From: Chitinimonas prasina
GTDB taxonomy: Bacteria; Pseudomonadota; Gammaproteobacteria; Burkholderiales; Chitinimonadaceae
Length of the DNA stretch: 64,000 nucleotides
Reading direction: 5' to 3'
NCBI RefSeq assembly: GCF_030160395.1
Contig: NZ_BSOG01000001.1
Span: 152,117-216,116 of the forward strand
Part shown: positions 1 to 9,411 of the stretch, piece by piece
Position numbering within the stretch: position 1 is the stretch's first letter
Layout: each line of letters begins with the position of its first letter
Translations under genes and position numbers: made by a program
Notes under the pieces: model-generated
What the model was told of the DNA's origin: nothing
Seen by the model: only the letters and a program-made list of their open reading frames with translations
Database searches by the model: none

Positions 1-551
1 AGGTCGGCGTTAACCGCATCGTCGGCACTGCACTGGCCGCCAACAAGCTGCCCGCAGGCCGCCCCATTCCGCCTCACCTACCCTGCCGGGCTGGCCAGCA
101 GTGGGTATGGGATGGCATACGGTTCGCCATGCTGCATCCACAAACGGATGGCGGCATGGCGGGCGACGACAACGCCAACAGCTGTGTACTCAGGATCAGC
201 GGGCCAGGTGGCAGCCTCTTGCTGCCCGGAGATATCGGCATGAAGGAAGAAGCTCTGTTGGTCGGGCAGGCGCAGAACCTGACCGCCGACGTGCTGGTGA
301 TACCCCACCACGGCTCGGACACCGCCTCCAGCCCTGCCTTCATCGATGCCGTATCACCCCGCCTGGCCATCGCCACGGCAGGCTATCGCAACCACTTCCG
401 CCATCCCAGACCCGCCGTGGTGGCACGCTACCAGGCCGCAGGTGCCAAGGTGCTGCGCAGCGACGTGGACGGCGCGGTACGGCTGGACTTTGCTCCGGAT
501 GGGTTGGCGGTGAACAGCTGGCGGGAGATCAAACGGCGGTACTGGCACTGA
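1..551 (+). CDS. comEC: ComEC/Rec2 competence protein, C-terminal part (5' truncated by window)
   Basis: The frame is already open at base 3, so only the last ~182 codons are present. The visible part is the cytosolic or periplasmic metallo-beta-lactamase-like domain that follows the membrane channel of ComEC/Rec2 DNA-uptake proteins. Landmarks are the LLLPGDI segment, then VLVIPHHGSD with the metal-binding His-His, and the late ATAGYRNHFRHP block typical of ComEC ends. In the family, ComEC forms the inner-membrane pore for single-stranded DNA during natural transformation. The gene ends 22 bases before the convergent end of the signalling operon. Nothing looks degraded. The N-terminal OB fold and competence membrane domain lie outside the window, so their integrity cannot be judged. 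Confidence 0.85.
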   Translation, partial: VGVNRIVGTALAANKLPAGRPIPPHLPCRAGQQWVWDGIRFAMLHPQTDGGMAGDDNANSCVLRISGPGGSLLLPGDIGMKEEALLVGQAQNLTADVLVIPHHGSDTASSPAFIDAVSPRLAIATAGYRNHFRHPRPAVVARYQAAGAKVLRSDVDGAVRLDFAPDGLAVNSWREIKRRYWH

Positions 552-573
552 CCTGGCTGAGGCCACTCCCCAC

Positions 574-1509
574 TCAAAGCCCACCCGCAAGCTGTTCCGG
601 TGGCGCCAGCAGGATGGTAGCAATCACCACATTGCCGGCACCCTGGTAGGCCAGCGATTCAAAGCTCATGGCGCGGGCCATGGAGATGCCTCGGCCATTG
701 GGGTCGAATGCGCGGGCGGGGTCGAAGTCGAGGAAGCGATTCCAGTCAAAGCCATCGCCTTCGTCTTCAATCTCCACCAGCAATCTGCCGTCCTGTCGGC
801 GGGCTACGATCTTCACTCGCTTGCCTACATGTTCGGGCTGCTGTTGCAGGGCCTCAATTTCCTCGCGCCAGCGGCCAGATTGCATCATGGCTTTCTTCTC
901 GGCATAGCCCACGCCCAGATTGCCGTGTTCGATGGCATTGACGATCAGCTCGGTCAGGCCCAGCACAGTACGCTCTGGTGCTGGCGTCAGCTTGCCCAGC
1001 AAGGCGGCGACCCGTTGTGCTTCATCCAGTGTGCCCAGCTGGAAGCGGGCTTCGCAGAGCATGGCCAGGCCATCGAGCGGTTGGGCAGCGGCCTGCTTGA
1101 CCGAGCGGCGGGCGCGATGCTGTGCCACCGCAGCGGCCACAATCGCCAGCAGCATGTCGCGCTCGAATGGCTTGGTCAGGTAGTAGTAGGCGCCCGCCTC
1201 CATGCCCTCGCGCACGGCCTCGGGCGAGCCCACCGCCGTCTGCATCACCACCGGCAGGCCCGAAAGCTGCGGGTGGGCCTGCATGCGCTTGAGCACCTCC
1301 ATGCCATTGAGGCCGGGCATCATGCGGTCCAGCAGCACGGCATCAAAGCTGTCGCCGGCACGGGTAAGCCAGTTCCATGCTTCCTCGCCATCCGATGCCA
1401 ACTCGACGGCATAGCCGGCTTCGGTCAGGTGTTCGGCCAGGATTTCCAGATTGAAAGGCTCATCATCGACGAGCAGCAGGGTAGGCTGGGGTTTGTTGCT
1501 ACCGGTCAT
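574..1509 (-). CDS. Response regulator receiver domain fused to HATPase (RsbW-like) domain
   Basis: A 311-residue two-domain protein. An N-terminal CheY-like receiver carries the acidic VDDE pair, the phospho-acceptor Asp in VLLDRMMPG (about residue 60) and the LTKPF lysine. A C-terminal GHKL-type ATPase domain has an N-box (LIVNAIEHGN) and an EDEGDGFD / NGRGISM G-box, with no HisKA domain. This resembles the serine-kinase/anti-sigma (RsbW) class of ATPase. The start at 1509 is preceded by a strong AGGAGG and overlaps the stop of the upstream kinase gene (ATGA), indicating translational coupling. The upstream in-frame ATG lies inside the kinase and lacks support. I infer that the adjacent kinase phosphorylates the receiver to control the ATPase domain; the downstream target is not visible here. 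Confidence 0.85.
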   Translation of the reverse strand: MTGSNKPQPTLLLVDDEPFNLEILAEHLTEAGYAVELASDGEEAWNWLTRAGDSFDAVLLDRMMPGLNGMEVLKRMQAHPQLSGLPVVMQTAVGSPEAVREGMEAGAYYYLTKPFERDMLLAIVAAAVAQHRARRSVKQAAAQPLDGLAMLCEARFQLGTLDEAQRVAALLGKLTPAPERTVLGLTELIVNAIEHGNLGVGYAEKKAMMQSGRWREEIEALQQQPEHVGKRVKIVARRQDGRLLVEIEDEGDGFDWNRFLDFDPARAFDPNGRGISMARAMSFESLAYQGAGNVVIATILLAPPEQLAGGL

Positions 1510-4500
1510 GGATTTCCTCCTGGTCCGCTGCGTACGGCGGAATAGTCTACATCCCATTGTAGTTCGGGATTAGCGATCAACAGGCTCACCACAAAACGCG
1601 CGCCACCATCAGGCCGGTTCTCTGCCCGTATGCCGCCACCGTGGGCTTCGATGATCTCGCGTGAGATGGCCAGTCCCAGGCCTGTGCCACCCGCACCGGT
1701 CTTGGTCTTGGAGCTCTGGATGAACTTATCGAAGATGGTGGCCAGTTCATCCGGCGGAACGCCCACGCCCTCGTCATCCACGGCCAGCTGTATGCAGCCG
1801 CCCTCCTGCCAGGCGCTGAGGGTGACATTCCCGCCCTCGGGGCTGAACTTGACGGCATTTGAAACCAGATTGCGCAGCACCTGTATCAACCGCAGCGAAT
1901 CCCCTTTCACCCTTGGCAGATCGTCCACCAAGGTGATGTGGATGCGCAGGCCGCGATCGCGCGCCAGCGGAATGAATTCGCTGGCCACCTCGCGCACGAT
2001 GGGTGGCAGCTCCAGCGGCTGCATGTCGTACGTCATCTTGCCGGCTTCCAGCTTGGAGAGGTCGAGCAGGTCATTCAATATTTGCAGCAGACGCTGGCCG
2101 CTTTGGCGTATGCGACCAAAGTAGTGTGCCAGCTTGTCTGGCGCCACCTCGGTAGCACGCCGCTCGCCCAACTCGGCAAAACTCAAAACGGCGTGCATGG
2201 GCGTGCGCAGCTCATGCGACATATTGGCCAGAAATTCCGATTTGGCCATGTTCGCCGCCTCGGCCAGATCCTTGGCCACCCGCATGGCCTCTTCGCCGGC
2301 CCGCCGCTCGCCGATGTCCTGGTAGATCCAGATGGAGCCCGCCAGCGGGTCGGCTGGGTCGATGGCCTTGCCGAACGCTTCGCACAGCACCAGCCGGCCA
2401 TCTGCCGCCCGGTAGCGGACTTCCAGGGTGACCACGTTGCCCCCCACCATGGGCAGGTAGGCCTCGTTCGATAGCCGCTCGAACGCCCCATCATCCGCAA
2501 AAAGCATGCGGATGGATTGGCCTATCAGGGCAGAGCGCGTATAGCCGAACAGCAGCTCGAAGGCGGCGTTAACCTCTAGTATGTTGCGCTGGCCCAGGAA
2601 TACCGTGGGCAGCGGGCTGGCGGTAAACAGGGTATTGAGCTCAGCGGTACGCTCGCGCACCAGGTCTGCCAGATGATCGCGGTGGCGTATCAGCTCAGCC
2701 TCGATCTGTTTCCGGTCGCTGATATCACGCAGCATGACCAGCCACTCGCCCTCGCTGGCGGGAGTGACACGCGCTTCAAACTGGCGGTCGCCGTCGCCCA
2801 AGGGCAGGCTGTATTCAAAACTGCGCACCCGGGCGGGCCAACCGTCGGTCAGGGCAAAATCAAGCTTAATGGCAAACTCGCCCGGCAGCCGGCGGTAATG
2901 CTGGCCCACCACCTCGCGCGACAAACCGAATTCACCGCTGCCGGCACGGCCCCGGCAATCCACCACCACGCCGGTGTTGTTGAGCTGCAGCATCAGGTCG
3001 GGAATAGCCTCCAGAATCGCCACATTGCGGATTTCGGCCCGCAGCATGGCCTCTTCAGCCGCCTTGCGTTCACTGATATCGAGCAGCGAGCCCGCCAGCC
3101 CAGGACGATTGTCGAACAGGATGGGCTTGGCCGTGATGAGGGCATAGAAGCGGCTGCCGTCGGGGCGCTGCATCAGCACCTCGGTTGGCTTGCCGCCCGA
3201 GCGCTCGGGCGAGATCGCCACCGCCAGCGCCTCGCGCCAGGCACTGGCAATCAGGTCGTACAGGCTGCGGCGCTCGATCAAATCGACCGGGCTGTGGCCA
3301 AAATAGGCGGCAAAAGCCGGGTTTACATAACGCAGCTGGTCGTCCTGCAGCACATAGATACCTATATGTGCGGCGTCGAGAATGGCCCGGTGCTTGTATT
3401 CGCTCTCGAACAACATGCGCTCGGCCCGGCGCCGATCGCTGACATCGCGGATCACCCCGACAAAATAATGGCTGTCGCCCAGGGTGAACTGGCTGAGTGA
3501 CAGCTCGACCGGGAAGGCGGCACCATCCTTTTTCTGCCCCAACAACTCGCGGCTGCCCAGTAGCCGATCCTGGTCCAACCGCAGGGTCGGCAACTCGTCG
3601 CCCCGGCTGCGTTGCACCGAGGGCAGCAACATGCCGATGTTGAGCCCCAGCACGGCATCCATCTCATAGCCAAACAGGCGCTCGGCCGCCCGGTTGAAGC
3701 GCTCGATGCGGCCCTGGTCATCAATCAGGAAGATGGCCTCGCTGGTGGTGTCCAATATGGTCTGCAAGCGCAGGCCATCACGCCGAGCCTCGCTGGCCGC
3801 AGTGCGGGCACGGGTGAGTTCCTGCTGCAGGCTGCGGTTCTCCAGCTCCAGCGGGCTCAGCTCGGTTTCCTCCGGACTGACTTTGCGCATCGCGAGCGCC
3901 GCCGCCAGCAGGGACAACAGCCCCCCCAGCAGCAGCAAGGGCTCGCGGCCCTGAGTGCGGGCTTCTGCCAGGGCTGATTCCACCAGCCTTGCCTCCAGCC
4001 GCCACTGCCGCCCGCCCAGGTTGACATCGCGGCTGGCCAGCAGACGCAATGGCAGCGCGGCGTTGTTGAGTTCGGCCGGGTAAAGCGGCTCGGCCCGTGT
4101 GGGGTCAGTCACATCGAACCAGACATCCTGGATAGCCTTGTTCTGCGGCAGGCTCAAGGCCACGTCAGCCGGGGTAATGGCCAAACCCAGCAGACGCGGA
4201 GGTTGCTCTTCGCCCTGCCAGCCCAGCAGCAGCGCTGCCACTCGCCCTCCTGCAGCGCGGTAAGGCGCAGACAGGCGGACCTCATGCACAGGCAAGCGCG
4301 ACAAGGTGGGCGCCAGTTGCCGGTCTGCCGCCAGATCCAGCCCTATGCTGAACTGCGATGGCACCGACAGGGCACCATAGACGATGGGCAGGTAGTCACG
4401 CCGCGCGGGCGAGCGCACCTGCTGCCCCAGTGCGTTGCGGAAACGCAGGGAAAAATCCGGGTAGAGGCGGCGCCAGCGCGCCTCGAAGGCTGCCCTGGCT

Positions 4501-4808
4501 TCGCCCCCTACCGGCTCGGCGGCCAGCAGGGTATCCACCCCCGGCGTGCGCTGCAGCGCCGAAGCCAGCAGGGTGAACTGCTCGGGGGAGGGGTCAGGAT
4601 TGAGTTTGAACAGGGCACGCATGCCCTCAATGCCTTCTTTCGCACGCCGCATGCCGTACTCGGCATTGGACACCCGCTCTATCGCCTCGCCCTGAAAATG
4701 GCTGAATGCCAGGCTCTCCATATGGCGGGCGCGCCAAGCGTCCAGGCCCGCCGTCAAGGCGAATCCCAGTAGCAGGCTAGCGACCGCCAGGGCGGCACGA
4801 CGCCGCAT
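1506..4808 (-). CDS. Four-PAS-domain membrane sensor histidine kinase (CHASE-like N terminus)
   Basis: A 1100-residue sensor. It has an N-terminal membrane segment (residues ~5-21), a ~270-residue extracytoplasmic region resembling a CHASE domain, and a second membrane helix near residue 296. A short coiled coil leads to four successive PAS/PAC modules (roughly 345-470, 475-600, 600-720 and 735-850). The HisKA phospho-acceptor is SHELRTPM (His near 864). The HATPase has DDEGVGVP and GTGLGLAIS boxes. There is no receiver domain on this chain; the neighbouring gene supplies one, overlapping its stop by four bases. The gene starts 21 bases after the ParA stop, with only a weak ribosome site. Four PAS domains suggest sensing of redox, light or small ligands, but no cofactor residue is assignable by eye. 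Confidence 0.88.
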   Translation of the reverse strand: MRRRAALAVASLLLGFALTAGLDAWRARHMESLAFSHFQGEAIERVSNAEYGMRRAKEGIEGMRALFKLNPDPSPEQFTLLASALQRTPGVDTLLAAEPVGGEARAAFEARWRRLYPDFSLRFRNALGQQVRSPARRDYLPIVYGALSVPSQFSIGLDLAADRQLAPTLSRLPVHEVRLSAPYRAAGGRVAALLLGWQGEEQPPRLLGLAITPADVALSLPQNKAIQDVWFDVTDPTRAEPLYPAELNNAALPLRLLASRDVNLGGRQWRLEARLVESALAEARTQGREPLLLLGGLLSLLAAALAMRKVSPEETELSPLELENRSLQQELTRARTAASEARRDGLRLQTILDTTSEAIFLIDDQGRIERFNRAAERLFGYEMDAVLGLNIGMLLPSVQRSRGDELPTLRLDQDRLLGSRELLGQKKDGAAFPVELSLSQFTLGDSHYFVGVIRDVSDRRRAERMLFESEYKHRAILDAAHIGIYVLQDDQLRYVNPAFAAYFGHSPVDLIERRSLYDLIASAWREALAVAISPERSGGKPTEVLMQRPDGSRFYALITAKPILFDNRPGLAGSLLDISERKAAEEAMLRAEIRNVAILEAIPDLMLQLNNTGVVVDCRGRAGSGEFGLSREVVGQHYRRLPGEFAIKLDFALTDGWPARVRSFEYSLPLGDGDRQFEARVTPASEGEWLVMLRDISDRKQIEAELIRHRDHLADLVRERTAELNTLFTASPLPTVFLGQRNILEVNAAFELLFGYTRSALIGQSIRMLFADDGAFERLSNEAYLPMVGGNVVTLEVRYRAADGRLVLCEAFGKAIDPADPLAGSIWIYQDIGERRAGEEAMRVAKDLAEAANMAKSEFLANMSHELRTPMHAVLSFAELGERRATEVAPDKLAHYFGRIRQSGQRLLQILNDLLDLSKLEAGKMTYDMQPLELPPIVREVASEFIPLARDRGLRIHITLVDDLPRVKGDSLRLIQVLRNLVSNAVKFSPEGGNVTLSAWQEGGCIQLAVDDEGVGVPPDELATIFDKFIQSSKTKTGAGGTGLGLAISREIIEAHGGGIRAENRPDGGARFVVSLLIANPELQWDVDYSAVRSGPGGNP

Positions 4809-4829
4809 CAGGGCTGCGCTGCAGTACGG

Positions 4830-5600
4830 CTAGGCCGACTGCAGTTCCTGGAACAATGCCAGGAATTCCTGGCTGAGTTTGTGACGCGCATCAAGATGTA
4901 TCATAGGCAAGCCTCGATCATGCGATTCGCGGATCTTCACCGAGCTGGAAAGTTTGCTGTCCAGCACCGGCAGGCCTTCTTCCTTCAATTCGTTGACCAG
5001 CCGCTGTGGCAGGCTGGCCCTGGGTTGGAACTGGTTGACCACGATGCCTTCCACGATCAGCGCTGGATTGTGGTCAGCCCGTATCTCGCCGACATTGTTC
5101 ATCAGGGTATAGAGTGCCTGGCGCGAGAAGTCATCACAATCAAACGGGATCAGGCAACCTTCCGCCGCGATCAAGGCGGACTGCGTAAAGAAGTTATAGG
5201 CCGGCGGCGTATCGAGGATGATCTCATCGTATTCCTTCGCCAGCTCATTGAGGGTGTCGCGCAGCTTGTAGATTTTGTGGCGTGATTCCAGCTTGGACTG
5301 CAGCTCACCGATTTCCGGGTGGGAGGGTATCAGGAACAGGTTCTCGAACGGCGTGGCGTGGACAAAGGCGCTGGCTGGCTTGGAAAACAGGCTGAAGTTC
5401 AGCGTCTGCTCAAAATACTCTGCCAGGGTGGGGCTGATTTCCTTGGCGGCATCGCCGAGCAGGTAGCGGCTGGAGTTGCACTGCGGGTCGATATCGATCA
5501 GCAGCGTCTTGCGTCCCTGGTGTGCCGCAATGGCCGCCAGATTGACTGCAATCGTGGACTTACCGACGCCACCTTTCTGGTTGAAAATGACCCGCTTCAT
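4830..5600 (-). CDS. ParA/MinD-family ATPase
   Basis: A 256-residue ATPase with the deviant Walker A KGGVGKST at residues 9-16, Walker A' in the LLIDIDPQ strand and Walker B IILDTPPA. This is the classical ParA/Soj pattern. No ParB gene follows; the next gene in the same orientation is the PAS histidine kinase, 21 bases on. This therefore looks like an orphan ParA used for positioning a cargo such as a chemosensory cluster, secretion machine or the neighbouring kinase, rather than for chromosome segregation. It lacks an N-terminal HTH, so it is not a plasmid P1-type ParA. The family assignment is firm; the cargo is inference. Confidence 0.88.
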   Translation of the reverse strand: MKRVIFNQKGGVGKSTIAVNLAAIAAHQGRKTLLIDIDPQCNSSRYLLGDAAKEISPTLAEYFEQTLNFSLFSKPASAFVHATPFENLFLIPSHPEIGELQSKLESRHKIYKLRDTLNELAKEYDEIILDTPPAYNFFTQSALIAAEGCLIPFDCDDFSRQALYTLMNNVGEIRADHNPALIVEGIVVNQFQPRASLPQRLVNELKEEGLPVLDSKLSSSVKIRESHDRGLPMIHLDARHKLSQEFLALFQELQSA

Positions 5601-5720
5601 GGCCTGCTCCGAAGTAATTGATTCCGCTGGATTCTATCAGCCTGCTGCAGCGCAGCAGTGAAGGACCTGCCTATCATTGTGGCAGTCAGGCAGACGGGTG
5701 TGGCTTTTTGGTCGCCGATG

Positions 5721-7280
5721 CTATGCACACCGGGTAGGCAGCCGCGACAGCGCCTCGCAAAAGTAGGCGCGGTCGCTCGCCGGCAGGCCGTCCAGCTCCC
5801 GCTGTAATTGCTGCACCGAAGCCTGTGCCGCCGCCACGGCACCGCCATGCAGGGCATACCAGGCATGCTCCAGGCGCAAGCCACAGCGTTGCAGCAGGCT
5901 GTAGCGTGCGCGGTTTTCCTGCTGTGCCGCTAGCAGCGACTCGGCCAGGGCCAGCCAACTGACAGGCAGTAGCGCCTGCGCATCCAGCCAGGGTAGCTGG
6001 CCGGCTTGCGCCAGGATGGTTTCCGGTACCAAGGGTTGATAGTTGCGAAAAGCCGCCAGCGAGGGCGACTCGGTACGGGGGCAATGGCCTCGGGCAATAC
6101 GCATCAGGTAGATGGCATTCCAGGCCGACAGGGCGCCACTGCCCGCACAGCGGCATAGCCATTCGCTCAGCAGCAGCCAGCGCATGGCGGCTGGGCTGGC
6201 CGTCTGTGGCTCGCCGCAGAGACCTTCCTCGGCAAACAGCCAGATGGCCATGCCAGTATTGGCCGCCACCTGCTGCGCCGCATCGAATGAGCCAAACTCG
6301 AAGGCTGCTTCCAGGGCGCGGGCAAAATGATCGAGTGCCTGTTGCGCCATCTGCTTGCGCAGGGCCAGATCGGGCCCCTGCCCGGCAAGCGCCCTGGCTC
6401 GGGCAATCAGGGCGGCCAGGTTGTACCACTCAAAGCGGATGCGGGGGTGGTGGCGGACGACCGACGCCCTGGGCTCTACCTGGCGCATCTCGCGCAGTAT
6501 GGCCTCGGCCTGCTCCGCCTCGCGCTGGCCCCAGGCCACCCAGGCCGACAGGATATGCTCCATGGCATCCAGGTAGCCGCTCTCCCCTGCGCCATCGTTC
6601 TTGAGCGTCCGGCGCAACTGGGCCAGCAATTGCCTAGCCGCTCCCAGGTCGTCCAGCCTGCGCCAGGCACTGGCTTCGCCCAGGGCAGCCAAGGCCTGCT
6701 GCAGGCCATTGCCAGCTAGCCCCGATGCTGCCTTGAACCCTGCCAGCGCGCCTCGCTCCTGCCGGCCGCCACTGGCATCCAGCACCGCCAGCAAACGGCC
6801 TTGACGTAAATCCTGCTGCGCAGCGGCCAGGGTCAGCCAGAACTCCACCCCCTGCTCTGCCGGCCTGGCGGACGGGGCGGCAGGGCGCGATTGCCCCAGG
6901 AAATCGGCCACCTCGCCCGGTGTTGCCTGCCGGCCTTCCACCGTCAGGCACAGCCTCTCCGCCTCGGCCTGCGGCAACCAGAATGGCCCCTGGCTGCGGC
7001 CATCGGGATTAAGAAAACGCGGATCGCGGCTACTGTCATCACCCCAGCCTGCCCGTATGCCCCAGCGGGCAAAATCGCGGTAGGCGCGACTCACCAGCAT
7101 GCGCAAGCTGCGCGCAGCGGGAAACTGCTGGCGCAGCTCCGCCAACCGTACCAGGCCGCCGGGCTCGCCCCCCTGCCGAGCCTGGCACAGTCGGGCCAGC
7201 AGCCAGAGCGACTGGTGGGCTGCACGCTGCCCGCCTACAGTCTGGGGTACAGCAAGTTCTACAGTCAGGGCAATCGACAT
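5721..7280 (-). CDS. Large alpha-helical protein of unknown function
   Basis: A 519-residue protein with no recognised family motif. The first ~120 residues look like a small helix-turn-helix-type domain: a basic segment around SLRMLVSRAYRDF followed by a Trp-rich turn. The rest is almost entirely Ala/Leu/Gln-rich amphipathic helices, as in TPR-like solenoids. There is no signal peptide or membrane helix. I chose the ATG at 7280, with GGAA a few bases upstream, over an in-frame codon at 7391 whose extension is low-quality. The gene is divergent from a class D beta-lactamase, sharing a ~170-base promoter region. Regulator-like architecture next to a resistance gene is suggestive but unproven. 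Confidence 0.6.
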   Translation of the reverse strand: MSIALTVELAVPQTVGGQRAAHQSLWLLARLCQARQGGEPGGLVRLAELRQQFPAARSLRMLVSRAYRDFARWGIRAGWGDDSSRDPRFLNPDGRSQGPFWLPQAEAERLCLTVEGRQATPGEVADFLGQSRPAAPSARPAEQGVEFWLTLAAAQQDLRQGRLLAVLDASGGRQERGALAGFKAASGLAGNGLQQALAALGEASAWRRLDDLGAARQLLAQLRRTLKNDGAGESGYLDAMEHILSAWVAWGQREAEQAEAILREMRQVEPRASVVRHHPRIRFEWYNLAALIARARALAGQGPDLALRKQMAQQALDHFARALEAAFEFGSFDAAQQVAANTGMAIWLFAEEGLCGEPQTASPAAMRWLLLSEWLCRCAGSGALSAWNAIYLMRIARGHCPRTESPSLAAFRNYQPLVPETILAQAGQLPWLDAQALLPVSWLALAESLLAAQQENRARYSLLQRCGLRLEHAWYALHGGAVAAAQASVQQLQRELDGLPASDRAYFCEALSRLPTRCA

Positions 7281-7448
7281 GGTGTTCCGGTTTTCCAGCA
7301 AGACCCGCCATTGTGCGGCCTGCCAGCCAGCCAACCAAGTTTGCGTTACAGACGTTACAGTCGTGGCCACAGTGACGCCCGATGCGCTCAATTTGCCTTA
7401 GCCGCCCTCTTAGCATGGGGCTACCCATCCACCACTAAGAGGTACACC

Positions 7449-8246
7449 ATGCTTTACCCACTACGCCTACTGACCTTGATGAGCTGCCTGCTGCTGAGCC
7501 AGGCGCCGCGTGCGGCCGGTGTCGTCGAAACCGATGCCCTGCAGCGGCACTTCGACGCTGCCGGCCTCAAAGGCACTTTTGTGCTGTACGACGCCAGCGC
7601 CGACCAGCTGACGGTATACAACCCCAAACGCGCCGCCACGGCCTATACGCCGGCCTCCACCTTCAAGATATTCAACAGCCTGGCTGCCTTCGACAGTGGT
7701 GCGGTACGCGATGCCGACGAGATCCTGCCCTATGGCGGCAAGCCCCAGTGGCTGCCAGCCTGGGAGCGTGACATGCATCTGCGCGATGCCATGCGTCTAT
7801 CCAACGTGCCTATCTACCAGGAGGTCGCTCGCCGCATCGGCCAGCCGCGCCTGCAGGCCTATGTCAAAGCAGTGGGTTACGGCAACGGCGATATCGGCAC
7901 GGTGGTCGATCGCTTCTGGTTGGATGGCCCACTGGCCATCACCGCCGAGCAGCAGGCCCGCTTTACTGCCCGCCTGGGCCTGGGGCAACTGCCCTTCTCG
8001 GCCAAGGCCATGAGCATGACCCGCGATATCATGCAGCTGGAGAAGACCGCCGATTACACGCTCTATGGCAAGACTGGTTGGGCGACCAACAGCAAACCGG
8101 CCATAGGCTGGTGGGTGGGCTATCTGCAGCGGGGCGACAAGGTATACGGCTATGCGCTGAATATCGACATGCCCACGCTGGAGGACGCACCCAAGCGCAT
8201 GCCGCTGGGCAAGGCCTGCCTGAAGGCACTGGGCCTGCTGCCGTAA
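7449..8246 (+). CDS. Class D (OXA-type) beta-lactamase
   Basis: A 265-residue periplasmic serine hydrolase with an N-terminal signal peptide ending near RAAG (residue 24). All class D landmarks are present: STFK at 70-73 (acylating Ser70 and the Lys73 normally carbamylated), SNV at 118-120, YGN at 144-146, a tryptophan in the FWLDGPL omega-type loop at 157, and KTG at 208-210. The start is supported by AAGAGG seven bases upstream. Longer in-frame extensions run through the promoter region and are unlikely. The intact motifs and the lack of any nearby mobile element suggest a resident chromosomal OXA. Substrate range cannot be read from sequence. A BlaR-type sensor-transducer is ruled out because there is no membrane signalling domain. 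Confidence 0.92.
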   Translation: MLYPLRLLTLMSCLLLSQAPRAAGVVETDALQRHFDAAGLKGTFVLYDASADQLTVYNPKRAATAYTPASTFKIFNSLAAFDSGAVRDADEILPYGGKPQWLPAWERDMHLRDAMRLSNVPIYQEVARRIGQPRLQAYVKAVGYGNGDIGTVVDRFWLDGPLAITAEQQARFTARLGLGQLPFSAKAMSMTRDIMQLEKTADYTLYGKTGWATNSKPAIGWWVGYLQRGDKVYGYALNIDMPTLEDAPKRMPLGKACLKALGLLP

Positions 8247-8345
8247 CGTCGTTTTATCACCAGCGGGCAGCAGTCATCGCAGCCCTGCCGCCTCCTGCGT
8301 GCCAGGCCAGTGCACAAGCTCGGCCTGATATGCCGCTCAGCACCG

Positions 8346-9281
8346 CTACGGCAATTCATGCCCCAGCATCTCCCAGGACTGGTCGGCTTCCAGCTGTGCC
8401 AGCAGGAAATCCAGCAAGGCACGGACGGCGGGCGAGAGGCCGCGCTGGCTGGCGTAGACCGCCTGCAGGCTGACCACAGGGAAGCGCCAGGCCGGCAACA
8501 CCTCGACCAGCCGGCCCGCCTGCAAATCTGCCCGCACCAAGGGCTCGGGCATCATGGAGACACCCAGCCCATCTATCAAGGCACGGTGGCGCAGGCCGAA
8601 GTGCTCGCTGGCCAAGCGCGGTGGCAGGATGATCTCGGTGGGCACGCCGCCCGGCCCCCGCATGCGCCAATGGATTCGGCGATCCGCCTCGATGGCGCCC
8701 AGCGCCGGTAGCTGGAGCAGGTCGTCCGGCTGCCGTGGTGGTGCATAGCCGGCCAGCAGTTGTGGGCTGGCCACCAGGCAGGTGCCGTACTGCGCCAACC
8801 GCAAGGTGGGCCATTGCAGGTCTTCGTCATAGCTGGGCCGCACCCGCAGTGCCACATCCACGCCCTCTTCGATCAGGTCTACCCGCCGGCTGGTCAAGAC
8901 CGTCTCCAGCGCCACCTTGGGATAGGCCTGCAAAAACGCGGCAAACACCCGTCCCAGGCCGGAATCCACCAGCACGCTGGGGCTACTGATACGCACCAGG
9001 CCGCTGGGTTCCTGCTTGAGGCTGGCGGCCACCCTGGCTGCCGCATCGGCCTCGCGCAGCAGGGCCTGGCTGTGCACCAGCACTTGCTGGCCGGCATCGG
9101 TCAGGGTCAGCTTGCGGGTGCTGCGCTGTATCAGCCGCACGCCCAGCCCGGCTTCCAACTCGGCCACCCGGCGCGACAAGCGCGACTTGGGTATGCCCAA
9201 CAACCGGGCCGCTGCCGAGAAACCACCCGCCTCGATCACCTGGGCAAAATAGCGATAGTCATTGAGATCTGCTGTTTGCAT
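8346..9281 (-). CDS. LysR-family transcriptional regulator
   Basis: A 311-residue LTTR. A winged helix-turn-helix occupies residues ~5-65 (YFAQVIEAGGFSAAARLLG, then SRLSRRVAELEAGLG), followed by a linker helix and a periplasmic-binding-protein-like effector domain. I used the ATG at 9281, which places the HTH at the usual distance; an ATG at 9302 adds only seven residues. It is transcribed divergently from the quinone-oxidoreductase-like gene at 9412 with 130 bases between them, the usual LTTR arrangement. It probably controls that gene and itself. The effector is unknown. It is of the type often annotated as CrgA/DsdC-like in betaproteobacteria. Confidence 0.9.
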   Translation of the reverse strand: MQTADLNDYRYFAQVIEAGGFSAAARLLGIPKSRLSRRVAELEAGLGVRLIQRSTRKLTLTDAGQQVLVHSQALLREADAAARVAASLKQEPSGLVRISSPSVLVDSGLGRVFAAFLQAYPKVALETVLTSRRVDLIEEGVDVALRVRPSYDEDLQWPTLRLAQYGTCLVASPQLLAGYAPPRQPDDLLQLPALGAIEADRRIHWRMRGPGGVPTEIILPPRLASEHFGLRHRALIDGLGVSMMPEPLVRADLQAGRLVEVLPAWRFPVVSLQAVYASQRGLSPAVRALLDFLLAQLEADQSWEMLGHELP

Positions 9282-9411
9282 GGCCTGGCCCACTTGCTTC
9301 ATCAATAGAACAATACTTCCCAATATTGCCGTCTAGTTCGACTAGTGGTGCAAATATAGGATACGCCCTATCGAGCGCAACGCTGCGCACATCCAGATAA
9401 GGACGCGAAAC

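Noticed and set aside
6891-7448. N-terminal extension of the OXA beta-lactamase frame
   Set aside because: The region overlaps the divergent gene's start and promoter, and a proper signal peptide and ribosome site begin at 7449.
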